DNA of 7,283 nucleotides from Spirochaetia bacterium (GCA_025997795.1 BNVB01000096.1:1-7283), one strand, 5' to 3'. Counted from the first letter of the stretch, positions 1 to 7,020 are shown. Numbers and translations are program-made. The notes: generated by a model from the letters alone, not told the origin.

Positions 1-50
1 CGGTGAAAGAATTAAGTAATATGGCAATGAAAGAATATAAAAATAGCTAA
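1..50 (+). CDS. Possible C-terminal tail of an upstream gene (partial)
   Basis: The frame whose codons begin at position 3 is open from the window edge to a TAA at 48-50 and reads VKELSNMAMKEYKNS. The other two plus frames hit stops within 18 bases (TGA at 4-6, TAA at 17-19), so if a plus-strand gene enters the window it must use this frame. Fifteen residues are too few to name a family. The stop lies 57 bases before the methyltransferase start, so this could be the preceding gene of the same defence locus or an unrelated neighbour. It could equally be a chance opening. Confidence 0.3.
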   Translation, partial: VKELSNMAMKEYKNS

Positions 51-107
51 AAATGTACCTAATAATGGATATGGCAGAGGAAAAATGGTGAGGTTCTGGG
101 GCATAGC

Positions 108-3100
108 ATGGCAGATATAAAAAACATCCGCGACTTTAAAGGTTTGCTGTCCTGGCTTTCCCGTGAACTGAATTGGAACACCGGCCTGGACGAAGAATTT
201 GAGGACATCGCCGACATCACTTACGATTTTGACGCAAAGGACATTCACCTTAAACCGGAAGAATTCGCCAAAATCACCTCGCTTAAACAACTGCGCCCAT
301 TATACGAAAAACAGCCCTGGGGAATTTTCGCCGTAGAATTTGAAACTAAGCGTTTTGAGGTTAGCAGCCTTCGCAAAGTTCTGTCCGGTCTTATCCCTCG
401 CCGTCGTAACCGGGATCATGCCGTATGGGACAAGAAAAACCTCCTGTTCTTTTGCTTCTGGGGGGAGAAAAATAACCGTACTTTCGGGGCGGTTTACTTT
501 GAAGACAAGGCTAACGCCCTTCCCGCCATAAAAACATTTTACTGCGCTCCCAAAAATGAAGACCCAATGATACTGCAAAAATTTGCGGAAAAACTGGTTA
601 AGTTATCCTGGCCCAATCTTCCCCAAAAGCCAAATGCCGCTGATTACGAAGAATGGCGCAGGCAGTGGACAAGCCCTTTTACCCAAGTCTACCGGCAGAC
701 CATCCGCGATTCAGCAATTCTCACGGTGGAACTTGCCGGAATTGCCCTGGGCATCCGCCAGAAAATTTTTGACATTCTTTTGGTGGAGACCGAAAACGGC
801 GCAATTCATGAATTGTATGGCAAATTCAGAAAAGCCCTTATCCACGACATGACGGAAGAACAATTCGCCGATATGTACGCCCAGACCATGGTGTACGGTT
901 TGTTTTCCGCCCGCTGTATGAGTAATATGAATAACGAAGATGCCAGGCTTGAGAGCGGTTCCAGACTATTTGAACCAAGGCAGGCAATCGACGCAATTCC
1001 CGGTACCAATCCCTTTTTGCAGAACCTGCTGAAAGAATCTTTCTCCCGGAAAAACAAACTGTCCTTTGACGAGTTAGATTTAGGCGACATAACCCTGCTG
1101 CTGCAAAACACTGACACGGAACGCATACTGGAAGATTTTAACCGGCAGACCGGCGGCGGCAGGGAAGATCCGGTTATTTATTTTTATGAAGGATTCCTTA
1201 ACGCCTACGAAAAGGAACAGAAAAAACGCCGGGGCGTTTACTATACCCCCCAGCCGGTGGTTAAATTTATGGTGCAAGCAGTGGACGATATTCTTAAAAC
1301 CGAATTTGGTATAAAAGATGGCCTTGCCTCAACCGAGACCAAAACAATAAAGCTTCCTCTAAAGAAAAACGGCAAACCGGCCGGAGAAAAAACCGAAACC
1401 GTCTCTGCTATCCAGATACTGGATCCGGCAACGGGGACGGGGACATTCCTGAGGCAGATTATTTTACAGGTCTGGGAAAATTTTAAAAAAGCCAATGCAG
1501 GGGCAACAAAAAACGCCATAAAAAATAAGTGGAATATATATGTGAAGAATCATCTTTTACCACGGCTCAACGGCTTTGAGCTGATGATGGCTCCCTATGC
1601 GGTGGCGCACATGAAACTTGCCCTTGTCCTGCGGGATACCGGCTATGCTTTTGATGAAGATCAGGAACATCCTGACCGGGTAAAGGTTTTTCTTACCAAT
1701 TCACTGGAAGAAGCTGACAAGGAAGAAGGCCAGGTCATGATGTTTGAACACGATGCCCTGACGGAAGAATCCCTGGAAGCGCGAAAAACCAAGAAGAACC
1801 GGGGTATCAATGTGGTGATTGGGAACCCGCCGTATAGCGGCGAGAGCGCCAATAAAGGGGGATGGATTTTATCGCTGCTTGATGATTACAAAAAAGAGCC
1901 GGGCGGTATTGAAAAACTCAATGAAAAGAACCCCAAATGGATAAACGATGATTATGTAAAATTTATCCGCTATGCCCAACTGTTTGTTGAGCGGGCCGGA
2001 TCGGGTGTTGTAGCCTATATTAATAACCATAGTTTTCTTGATAATCCCACTTTCCGTGGTATGCGCTGGAATCTGCTAAAAAGTTTTGATAAAATATATA
2101 TTATTGACCTGCATGGGAATGCCAAGAAAAAAGAAACCGCTCCCGATGGAAGCAAGGATGAGAATGTATTTGATATTCAGCAGGGAGTGAGCATAAATAT
2201 TTTTGTAAAGAAATCACAAAAGAAGAAAGACGATTTAGCAGAAGTATTTCATGCTGATTTATATGGATTACGGGATTATAAATACAACGAATTGTTTAAT
2301 AAAAACTTAGGAAACATTATCTTTTCAAAAATTGCGTATACCGATCCGAATTATTTCTTTGTCCCTAAAGATTTTTCAGAACAAGGACAATATGATACCG
2401 GATTTGCATTAACAGATTTATTTCAATTGAATTCAGTCGGCGTTGTTACTGGGCGGGATGATTTGGCGATACAAATGACAAAAAAAGCATTAAAAGATGT
2501 ACTAAATGATTTTGCGTACTTGAAGCCGGAAATTGCCCGATTAAAATACAAGTTGGGAAAAGATTCCCGTGATTGGACTGTGGAAAGAGCGCAGCAGGAC
2601 TTGATAAAATCAGGATTAAATGAACATAATATAAAAAAGATAAGCTATCGTCCATTTGATGTCAGATGGACATACTACACTGGCAATTCACGGGGATTCC
2701 ATTGCATGGCACGGGCACGGGTCATGGGGCATTATTTGTCCTCGAAAAATTATGGTTTAATGGTATGCCGACAACAAAAGACGAATGGGTTTTATCATTG
2801 CTTAATTCATACTGAAATCGTTGAATCTAGTTATGTTTCAAACAAAACATCTGAAATAGGTTATTCTTTCCCTCTCTACCTCTACAATGACAAAAAACAC
2901 CGCCGTCCCAACCTGAATCCAAAAATCATAGCCGAACTTGAACAAAAACTAAACCTTTCATTTGTGCCGGAAAAGGGCGATACACTTACTCTGACAAATG
3001 GCGGCTTTAAGGACGGCTCTTTTTCTCCCGGCCAACTGGCCGAAAATACATTCTGCCCGATTGACCTGCTTGACTATATTTATGCCGTCCTCCATTCTCA

Positions 3101-3530
3101 CGTCTACCGGGAAACCTACAAGGAATTCCTAAAAATCGACTTCCCCCGCATACCTTACCCAACAGATCAAAAGGCTTTCTGGTGCCTTGCCGCTCTAGGC
3201 GGGGAACTCAGGCGGTTGCATCTGCTGGAAGGGCCAGAATTTGAGAAAATAGACGCTGATGCCAGCATTACGGGTAAAATTTCGATAGAAAAAGTCCGAT
3301 ATTCTGACGGAAAAGTCTTTGTAAATGACGATTTTTGCTTTGAAAATGTCCCCCAAACAGCCTGGGATTTTTATATCGGCGGCTACCAGCCCGCCCAGAA
3401 GTGGCTAAAAGACCGGAAAGGGTGTATACTGAAAGCAGAAGACCTAAAGCATTACAGGAAAATCATACTCGCTCTGACCGAAACCAGCCAGATTATGGGA
3501 GAGATTGATGGGGTGGGGGTAATAAAATGA
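108..3530 (+). CDS. N6-adenine DNA methyltransferase, type ISP-like, with C-terminal specificity region
   Basis: Predicted to transfer a methyl group from S-adenosylmethionine to adenine N6 in a specific DNA site. Visible motifs in order: RRGVYYTPQPVV near residues 374-385 (motif X type); DPATGTGTF at 439-447 (motif I, SAM binding); GFELMMAPYAVAHMKLAL from 489; GNPPY with catalytic N573-P-P-Y576 (motif IV). The X-I-IV order followed by a long C-terminal target-recognition region is gamma-class. FCPIDLLDYIYAVLHSHVYR from 982 through FPRIPYP near 1012-1018 resembles the type ISP C-terminal specificity domain. At 1140 residues it is shorter than full type ISP enzymes, and I see no helicase motifs or clear PD-(D/E)XK nuclease. 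Residues 1-180, including PWGIFAVEF at 70-78, belong to no fold I can name. The ATG at 108 follows GGGG at 98-101; the nearest in-frame upstream stop is at 63-65. The stop overlaps the next gene by 4 bases. Residues about 695-925 are encoded by markedly AT-richer DNA. The methylase call is secure; the system-level role is inferred. Confidence 0.92.
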   Translation: MADIKNIRDFKGLLSWLSRELNWNTGLDEEFEDIADITYDFDAKDIHLKPEEFAKITSLKQLRPLYEKQPWGIFAVEFETKRFEVSSLRKVLSGLIPRRRNRDHAVWDKKNLLFFCFWGEKNNRTFGAVYFEDKANALPAIKTFYCAPKNEDPMILQKFAEKLVKLSWPNLPQKPNAADYEEWRRQWTSPFTQVYRQTIRDSAILTVELAGIALGIRQKIFDILLVETENGAIHELYGKFRKALIHDMTEEQFADMYAQTMVYGLFSARCMSNMNNEDARLESGSRLFEPRQAIDAIPGTNPFLQNLLKESFSRKNKLSFDELDLGDITLLLQNTDTERILEDFNRQTGGGREDPVIYFYEGFLNAYEKEQKKRRGVYYTPQPVVKFMVQAVDDILKTEFGIKDGLASTETKTIKLPLKKNGKPAGEKTETVSAIQILDPATGTGTFLRQIILQVWENFKKANAGATKNAIKNKWNIYVKNHLLPRLNGFELMMAPYAVAHMKLALVLRDTGYAFDEDQEHPDRVKVFLTNSLEEADKEEGQVMMFEHDALTEESLEARKTKKNRGINVVIGNPPYSGESANKGGWILSLLDDYKKEPGGIEKLNEKNPKWINDDYVKFIRYAQLFVERAGSGVVAYINNHSFLDNPTFRGMRWNLLKSFDKIYIIDLHGNAKKKETAPDGSKDENVFDIQQGVSINIFVKKSQKKKDDLAEVFHADLYGLRDYKYNELFNKNLGNIIFSKIAYTDPNYFFVPKDFSEQGQYDTGFALTDLFQLNSVGVVTGRDDLAIQMTKKALKDVLNDFAYLKPEIARLKYKLGKDSRDWTVERAQQDLIKSGLNEHNIKKISYRPFDVRWTYYTGNSRGFHCMARARVMGHYLSSKNYGLMVCRQQKTNGFYHCLIHTEIVESSYVSNKTSEIGYSFPLYLYNDKKHRRPNLNPKIIAELEQKLNLSFVPEKGDTLTLTNGGFKDGSFSPGQLAENTFCPIDLLDYIYAVLHSHVYRETYKEFLKIDFPRIPYPTDQKAFWCLAALGGELRRLHLLEGPEFEKIDADASITGKISIEKVRYSDGKVFVNDDFCFENVPQTAWDFYIGGYQPAQKWLKDRKGCILKAEDLKHYRKIILALTETSQIMGEIDGVGVIK

Positions 3531-3949
3531 TGAAGGCGGACTTCTATAACACATTTCAACGTCATTGGAAAGATGCGGAGTATCTATATAACGATTCCAG
3601 ATGGCCAAACGCTGATCAGTTATATGGCTATTCCGCCGAATGTGGATTAAAATGTATTATGATCCAATTCGGTATGCAAGTTGATAATACTGGTACTCCT
3701 ACGAATAAAGATCAGGACAAGGTTCATATCAATAAGATTTGGAATCGTTATGAGACCTACAGGGCAGGCGTAGGCGCATCAGGATATTCGCTTCTCCAGC
3801 AAAATCCCTTTGATAATTGGGATATGAGTGATCGCTATGCCCATGAATCAAATTTTAATCAGAGTTATGTTGATCCCCATCGGAATGGCGCATCGCTTGT
3901 TATGTCTTTGGTAAACAAAGCCATTTTAGAAGGAATACTGGTTATATGA
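3527..3949 (+). CDS. HEPN-like small helical protein
   Basis: A 140-residue protein whose N-terminal half has the look of HEPN-family helical bundles: RHWKDAEYL at 12-20, then NADQLYGYSAECGLKCIM at 28-45, the typical pattern of an N-A-x-x-L-Y-x-x-A-E-C-x-L-K helix. The C-terminal half carries FDNWDMSDRYAHESNF (95-110) and ends in a helix rich in small and hydrophobic residues. Many HEPN proteins are metal-independent RNases using RX4-6H. Here the nearest candidate is R103-Y-A-H106, only two residues apart, so the canonical catalytic motif is absent and the protein may be a binding partner or use other residues. The ATG overlaps the methylase TGA (ATGA), preceded by a G-rich run at 3511-3519; a second in-frame ATG lies at 3530. 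Its own stop overlaps the next ATG the same way. Coupling suggests a fixed stoichiometry with its neighbours. The family assignment rests on pattern recognition only. Confidence 0.6.
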   Translation: MMKADFYNTFQRHWKDAEYLYNDSRWPNADQLYGYSAECGLKCIMIQFGMQVDNTGTPTNKDQDKVHINKIWNRYETYRAGVGASGYSLLQQNPFDNWDMSDRYAHESNFNQSYVDPHRNGASLVMSLVNKAILEGILVI

Positions 3950-5238
3950 AAACATTTGATGAAGTAATCCCGGAAATCACGACTATATTACAATCACAGG
4001 GGGACACATTAAAGCAAATAGAAAAACTGATCATTAACCGAGACCTAAATGGAAGGATCCGTCTTGTGGTTGATGAAAAAATAAAAAAAGTCCCCACTTT
4101 AGAAAAAATAGTAGAAACAATAGCGCAAAACATGGCTGATGCCCTCGGACCACGGGTTCCCGACAAGGAAAAAATACTGTATGAATCAAAGATTGATACT
4201 ATTATAAATGGTGTTCCTTGTTTCTCTTTGGAAGGATTTCCAAATGTCATTGTTGCGGATCGCCTGCTTACGGAGAGTGATTGGACAAACATCGTGCCAA
4301 TAAAATCTGACAGTCATCGTATTGTATTCTATTCGATAAAGGGCGGCGTTGGTCGATCCACCGCACTTGCCGTAACAGCCTGGGCATTGGCGGAAGAAGG
4401 GAAAAAAGTGATGGTTTTAGACATGGATCTTGAATCTCCCGGACTTTCCAGTTCACTGCTTTCCAGAGAAAAGTCAACCGCCTATGGCATAGCCGATTGG
4501 CTAATTGAAGACCTTGTAGATAATGATGAAGAGGTTTTTCCTTATATGACCGCCTTGAGCGATCTTTCCCGCAATGGAGAGATTTATGTTGTCCCGGCGT
4601 ATGGTAAGTATCCCGGTGAGTACATCTCAAAAATGGGCCGGGCATGGATGCCAAAATACCTCGAAAATAATAATTCCCGTGAATTATGGCAAAGCCGGTT
4701 GAATCGTTTGTTAAATAAGCTGGAAAAAAAATATAAACCGGATGTTGTCTTAATTGATTCCCGAGCCGGAATTGATGAAATATCATCCGCCTGTATTACT
4801 GGACTTGGAGCGGAATGTATTTTGTTATTTTCGATTGACAGCGATCAAACATGGGACGGTTATAATATTCTTTTCCACCATTGGTTAAGGCATGACACAG
4901 TCCTGAAAATCCGCGAACGCTTGCAGATAGTTGGAGCTATGATCCCGGAAAATGTTCCGGATGAATACAAAGACAGCCTTTGCGAGCACGCATGGAATTT
5001 GTTTATTGATCAGATTTATGATGTTATTCCTGCTGATAACGTTGCTGCTGAAGTTTTCAGTTTTAATAAAGACGATACTGATGCGCCGCACTATCCTTGG
5101 CCTGTTCACTGGAACAGAGGATTTGCGTCATTGCCTAACCTTCACCAGCCGTTACAGCAACAGGCCGTGAGGGCGCAAATTATGGGGATTTTTGGTGATT
5201 TTATTGATTGTATAAAGGAAATTATCAACAATGGGTGA
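3946..5238 (+). CDS. KGGVGR-variant ParA/MinD-like P-loop ATPase
   Basis: A 430-residue protein of the SIMIBI (ParA/MinD) P-loop class. After strand RIVFYSI comes KGGVGRSTAL at 132-141: a deviant Walker A with the signature lysine K132 kept but the usual P-loop lysine replaced by R137. VLDMDLESPGL at 157-167 is the switch I-like region, and DVVLIDSRAGIDE at 266-278 is the Walker B/switch II segment with D271. This KGGVGR plus IDSR combination marks a recognised variant group often seen with defence or signalling genes rather than in chromosome partitioning. Residues 1-118 are a separate, mostly helical N-terminal region, including TIAQNMADALGPRVPDKEKILYE near 58-80, possibly for partner contact. 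No membrane segment is evident. The ATG sits in an ATGA overlap with the HEPN-like gene; AAGGA lies at 3930-3934. The 3' end overlaps the next ATPase gene by 8 bases. Probable role: nucleotide-dependent switch or sensor. The Arg substitution could slow or abolish hydrolysis; this is inference. Confidence 0.85.
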   Translation: MKTFDEVIPEITTILQSQGDTLKQIEKLIINRDLNGRIRLVVDEKIKKVPTLEKIVETIAQNMADALGPRVPDKEKILYESKIDTIINGVPCFSLEGFPNVIVADRLLTESDWTNIVPIKSDSHRIVFYSIKGGVGRSTALAVTAWALAEEGKKVMVLDMDLESPGLSSSLLSREKSTAYGIADWLIEDLVDNDEEVFPYMTALSDLSRNGEIYVVPAYGKYPGEYISKMGRAWMPKYLENNNSRELWQSRLNRLLNKLEKKYKPDVVLIDSRAGIDEISSACITGLGAECILLFSIDSDQTWDGYNILFHHWLRHDTVLKIRERLQIVGAMIPENVPDEYKDSLCEHAWNLFIDQIYDVIPADNVAAEVFSFNKDDTDAPHYPWPVHWNRGFASLPNLHQPLQQQAVRAQIMGIFGDFIDCIKEIINNG

Positions 5239-6673
5239 TTCAAAAGAAATCTTAACGGCAATGATCAGTGTTCTCCATGAAGAACAGTTTAATGTTGGCA
5301 AACCTCCTCAACCGGAACAAATGTATATACCCCCTGCACACATCAAAGCGTTACAACTCTATTCGAATTTAATCGTTGGCGCCCGTGGAGTTGGTAAATC
5401 TACCTGGACATCTGCACTTTCTGACATAAACTTGCAAAAAATTATCGGAGCAAATATTAAAGAACTTAAAAACGTCATTGTCCGGCTTGGGTTCTCGGAA
5501 AAAAGCGATAATACATTATATCCTTCAAAAGATATTTTTTCGAAACTCTTGGGAGAAAATTTTAGCCCGTATGAAATATGGAAAACGGTAGTTGTCCGTT
5601 GGTTATCAGACAATAGAAGCGATGATATCCCTATAGAAAGCTGGGGGGAAAGTGTCAAGTGGACAAAAAACAATCCCGAACCCTGGGTAAAAATACTGGA
5701 AAAGGCAAACAAGAATTATTATGAAAGAAACACAAGTGGTCTTATTTTATTTGATGCTCTTGATCGTTCAAGTGACAATTGGGAAAAAATGGATGAGATA
5801 GTGAGGGATTTATTACGTCTTGTTATGCAATTGAAAACATTTTCAAATATCCACGCCAAAATTTTTTTACGTGAGGATCAATTTTCAAGAAATGTTACCA
5901 ATTTTCCTGATGCTTCTAAATTACTATCCACAAAAACAGAACTTGATTGGGATTTACATGATCTGCATGGTTTATTATGGCAATTATTGTGCAATGCTCA
6001 GGGGGACGGGGGCAATGCGTTGCGAATAATGTATAAAGAAGCCATAGGCATTGATCTCATTCCGCAGAATAATTATTGGGTAATTAATAATGAAGTTAAG
6101 CGGGAAGAAGCCAAGCAGCGTGCTTTATTTGAAAAATTGGCCGGACCATGGATGGGAAGAGATCCCCGCCGTGGCGTTCCCTATATTTGGTCCGTGAGTC
6201 ATCTGGCAGATGGGAAAAAACTGACTTCTCCACGTTCTTTCTTAACCGCGATTCGAGATGCGGCAGAAGACTCCTTAAATAGAACCAGTGAATATCCTTT
6301 GCATTATGAAAGCATAAAGCGTGCGGTAAGACGAGCATCTTCAATACGAATCGATGAAATTGCGGAAGATTATCCATGGGTAAAAGATATATGTCAGCTA
6401 ATAACAGGTAATAATGTCCCTATAGAATTTAGCAAGGTAGAAGAAGTTTGGAAACAAAAATATCCCAATGGACCAGCAACAATGAACCCTGACCGTCGCC
6501 TTCCGCCGCAGGATTTAGACAAAGGATGGTTTGGTATTCAGAAAGAACTTGTCCGCCTTGGGGTTTTTGAAGAAATACGTGATGGGCGCATTAATATGCC
6601 GGATCTATATCGACTGGGTTTCGGTTTAGGGCGTAAAGGAGGGATTCCTCCTATAAACAAAGGATTAAACTAA
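5231..6673 (+). CDS. P-loop ATPase, KAP/STAND-like
   Basis: A 480-residue ATPase with an intact Walker A, VGARGVGKSTW (49-59, K56, S57), and a Walker B, GLILFDALDRSS (170-181, D175 and D178). IFLREDQF at 211-218 then looks like the strand bearing the sensor arginine. DASKLLSTKTELDW at 227-240, followed by a helix ending LLWQLL, matches the layout of KAP and STAND-like NTPases. SPRSFL at 333-338 is a further conserved-looking element. The last hundred residues look like a winged-helix-type region: WFGIQKELVRLGVFEEIRDG, then INMPDLYRLGFGLGRKGG near 454-471. No transmembrane helix of the classic KAP type is visible, so it is probably cytoplasmic. The start ATG lies inside the end of the preceding ATPase gene; AAGGA at 5215-5219 is 11 bases upstream. 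It is last in the operon. Two consecutive ATPase genes suggest a two-ATPase sensor or motor complex. Which domain acts as effector is not visible. Confidence 0.82.
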   Translation: MGDSKEILTAMISVLHEEQFNVGKPPQPEQMYIPPAHIKALQLYSNLIVGARGVGKSTWTSALSDINLQKIIGANIKELKNVIVRLGFSEKSDNTLYPSKDIFSKLLGENFSPYEIWKTVVVRWLSDNRSDDIPIESWGESVKWTKNNPEPWVKILEKANKNYYERNTSGLILFDALDRSSDNWEKMDEIVRDLLRLVMQLKTFSNIHAKIFLREDQFSRNVTNFPDASKLLSTKTELDWDLHDLHGLLWQLLCNAQGDGGNALRIMYKEAIGIDLIPQNNYWVINNEVKREEAKQRALFEKLAGPWMGRDPRRGVPYIWSVSHLADGKKLTSPRSFLTAIRDAAEDSLNRTSEYPLHYESIKRAVRRASSIRIDEIAEDYPWVKDICQLITGNNVPIEFSKVEEVWKQKYPNGPATMNPDRRLPPQDLDKGWFGIQKELVRLGVFEEIRDGRINMPDLYRLGFGLGRKGGIPPINKGLN

Positions 6674-6680
6674 GATAGGC

Positions 6681-6949
6681 TTGCGAAGATTTAAAGAAGG
6701 CGAGCTGGACCCGGAAGTGGTGTGTCGGAAATTCCGACATACCACTCAGCATGGATTGAACGCCTGGACGTGATACTAAAGATGAACGGCAGGGAATTAC
6801 TCACCCATGCCGGAAAGATAAGCCATGAAATGGCATTGGGAAAATCCAAGCAGGAATACGAGAAATTTCGCCGCTTACAAATCGAAGCAGAAAAAAAGCA
6901 AAGTTTGGATGAAATTGAGCATGACATCAAAGAACTGAAAAAGAAATAG
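6681..6949 (+). pseudogene. rhuM-like gene remnant (5'-truncated, internally deleted, frameshifted)
   Basis: Two frames each carry a piece of a RhuM-type protein. The frame from 6681 reads LRRFKEGELDPEVVCRKF then RHTTQHG (to about 6755) and soon stops; this resembles the N-terminal RhuM segment around KEGELD and HTTQHG. From about 6747 a second frame reads AWIERLDVILKMNG, then RELLTHAGKISHEMAL and KSKQEYEKF, ending at TAG 6947-6949; this resembles the RhuM C-terminus (D/W-x-E-x-LD, LTHAGKIS, EYEKF). Intact RhuM proteins are roughly 300-350 residues, so by memory of the family nearly 200 codons are missing between the pieces, along with the first part of the gene. A GTG at 6722 could in principle open a 75-residue ORF for the C-terminal piece, but it lies inside a strong palindrome. 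RhuM homologues are often found near type I restriction loci, which fits this setting. The family call comes from remembered patterns. Confidence 0.65.
6716..6746. repeat. 31-base near-perfect palindrome at the rhuM remnant junction
   Basis: Left arm AGTGGTGTGTCGGAA (6716-6730) and right arm TTCCGACATACCACT (6732-6746) pair over 15 positions around the single base at 6731, with one non-Watson-Crick pair (G6722 with T6740, a wobble in RNA). In a transcript this would give a stable hairpin with a small A/U loop. No T-run follows, so it is not a standard intrinsic terminator, but it lies 43 bases after the operon stop and could protect the mRNA 3' end. It also overlaps coding sequence of the rhuM remnant (VVCRKFRHTT), so part of the symmetry could arise from codon choice. 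Confidence 0.75.
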
Positions 6950-6965
6950 AACCAGCATTTATCCG

Positions 6966-6985
6966 CAGTGCCCGGCTGCGCACTG
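6966..6985. repeat. Short inverted repeat (6-bp stem, 8-base loop)
   Basis: CAGTGC at 6966-6971 is the reverse complement of GCACTG at 6980-6985, with CCGGCTGC between. It lies 16 bases after the rhuM remnant stop. No T-run follows, so a terminator role is unsupported. It may be one half of a paired hairpin structure with the UUCG-type stem-loop about 20 bases downstream. Confidence 0.4.
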
Positions 6986-7005
6986 GATAGCTTTGAGATC
7001 ATCGC

Positions 7006-7020
7006 AGCCCTTCGGGGGCT
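7006..7020 (+). terminator. Weak hairpin with UUCG-type loop, possible terminator or leader structure
   Basis: AGCCC at 7006-7010 pairs with the GGGGCT end at 7015-7020, closing a TTCG loop (7011-7014) as C(UUCG)G with one extra G on the 3' side. Such loops are common in intrinsic terminators, but the bases that follow (TGACAGAG) contain no T-tract. It may be a degenerate terminator separating the defence region from the downstream gene, or part of a small structured RNA region with the preceding inverted repeat. Confidence 0.3.

Noticed and set aside
12..60. Possible promoter for the operon (TATAAA at 36-41)
   Set aside because: The -10-like element lies inside the likely coding tail of the upstream gene, and the best -35 at suitable spacing (TTAAGT at 12-17) matches only three of six bases. 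The AT-rich context makes such matches common.
12..290. Minus-strand ORF of 92 residues spanning the methylase start
   Set aside because: It overlaps the methylase N-terminus and the short upstream leader and shows no recognisable motif; it would only be supported by an independent homologue.
4268..4786. Minus-strand ORF of 172 residues
   Set aside because: It lies wholly inside the KGGVGR ATPase gene, whose plus-strand protein has clear motifs. The minus product shows no coherent domain and many His/Arg/Leu runs typical of an antisense shadow.
6722..6949. GTG-initiated 75-residue ORF as an intact small gene
   Set aside because: The C-terminal part looks like the end of RhuM, the GTG lies inside a 31-base palindrome with poor RBS access, and the N-terminal RhuM piece in the other frame overlaps it; a decayed gene explains both.
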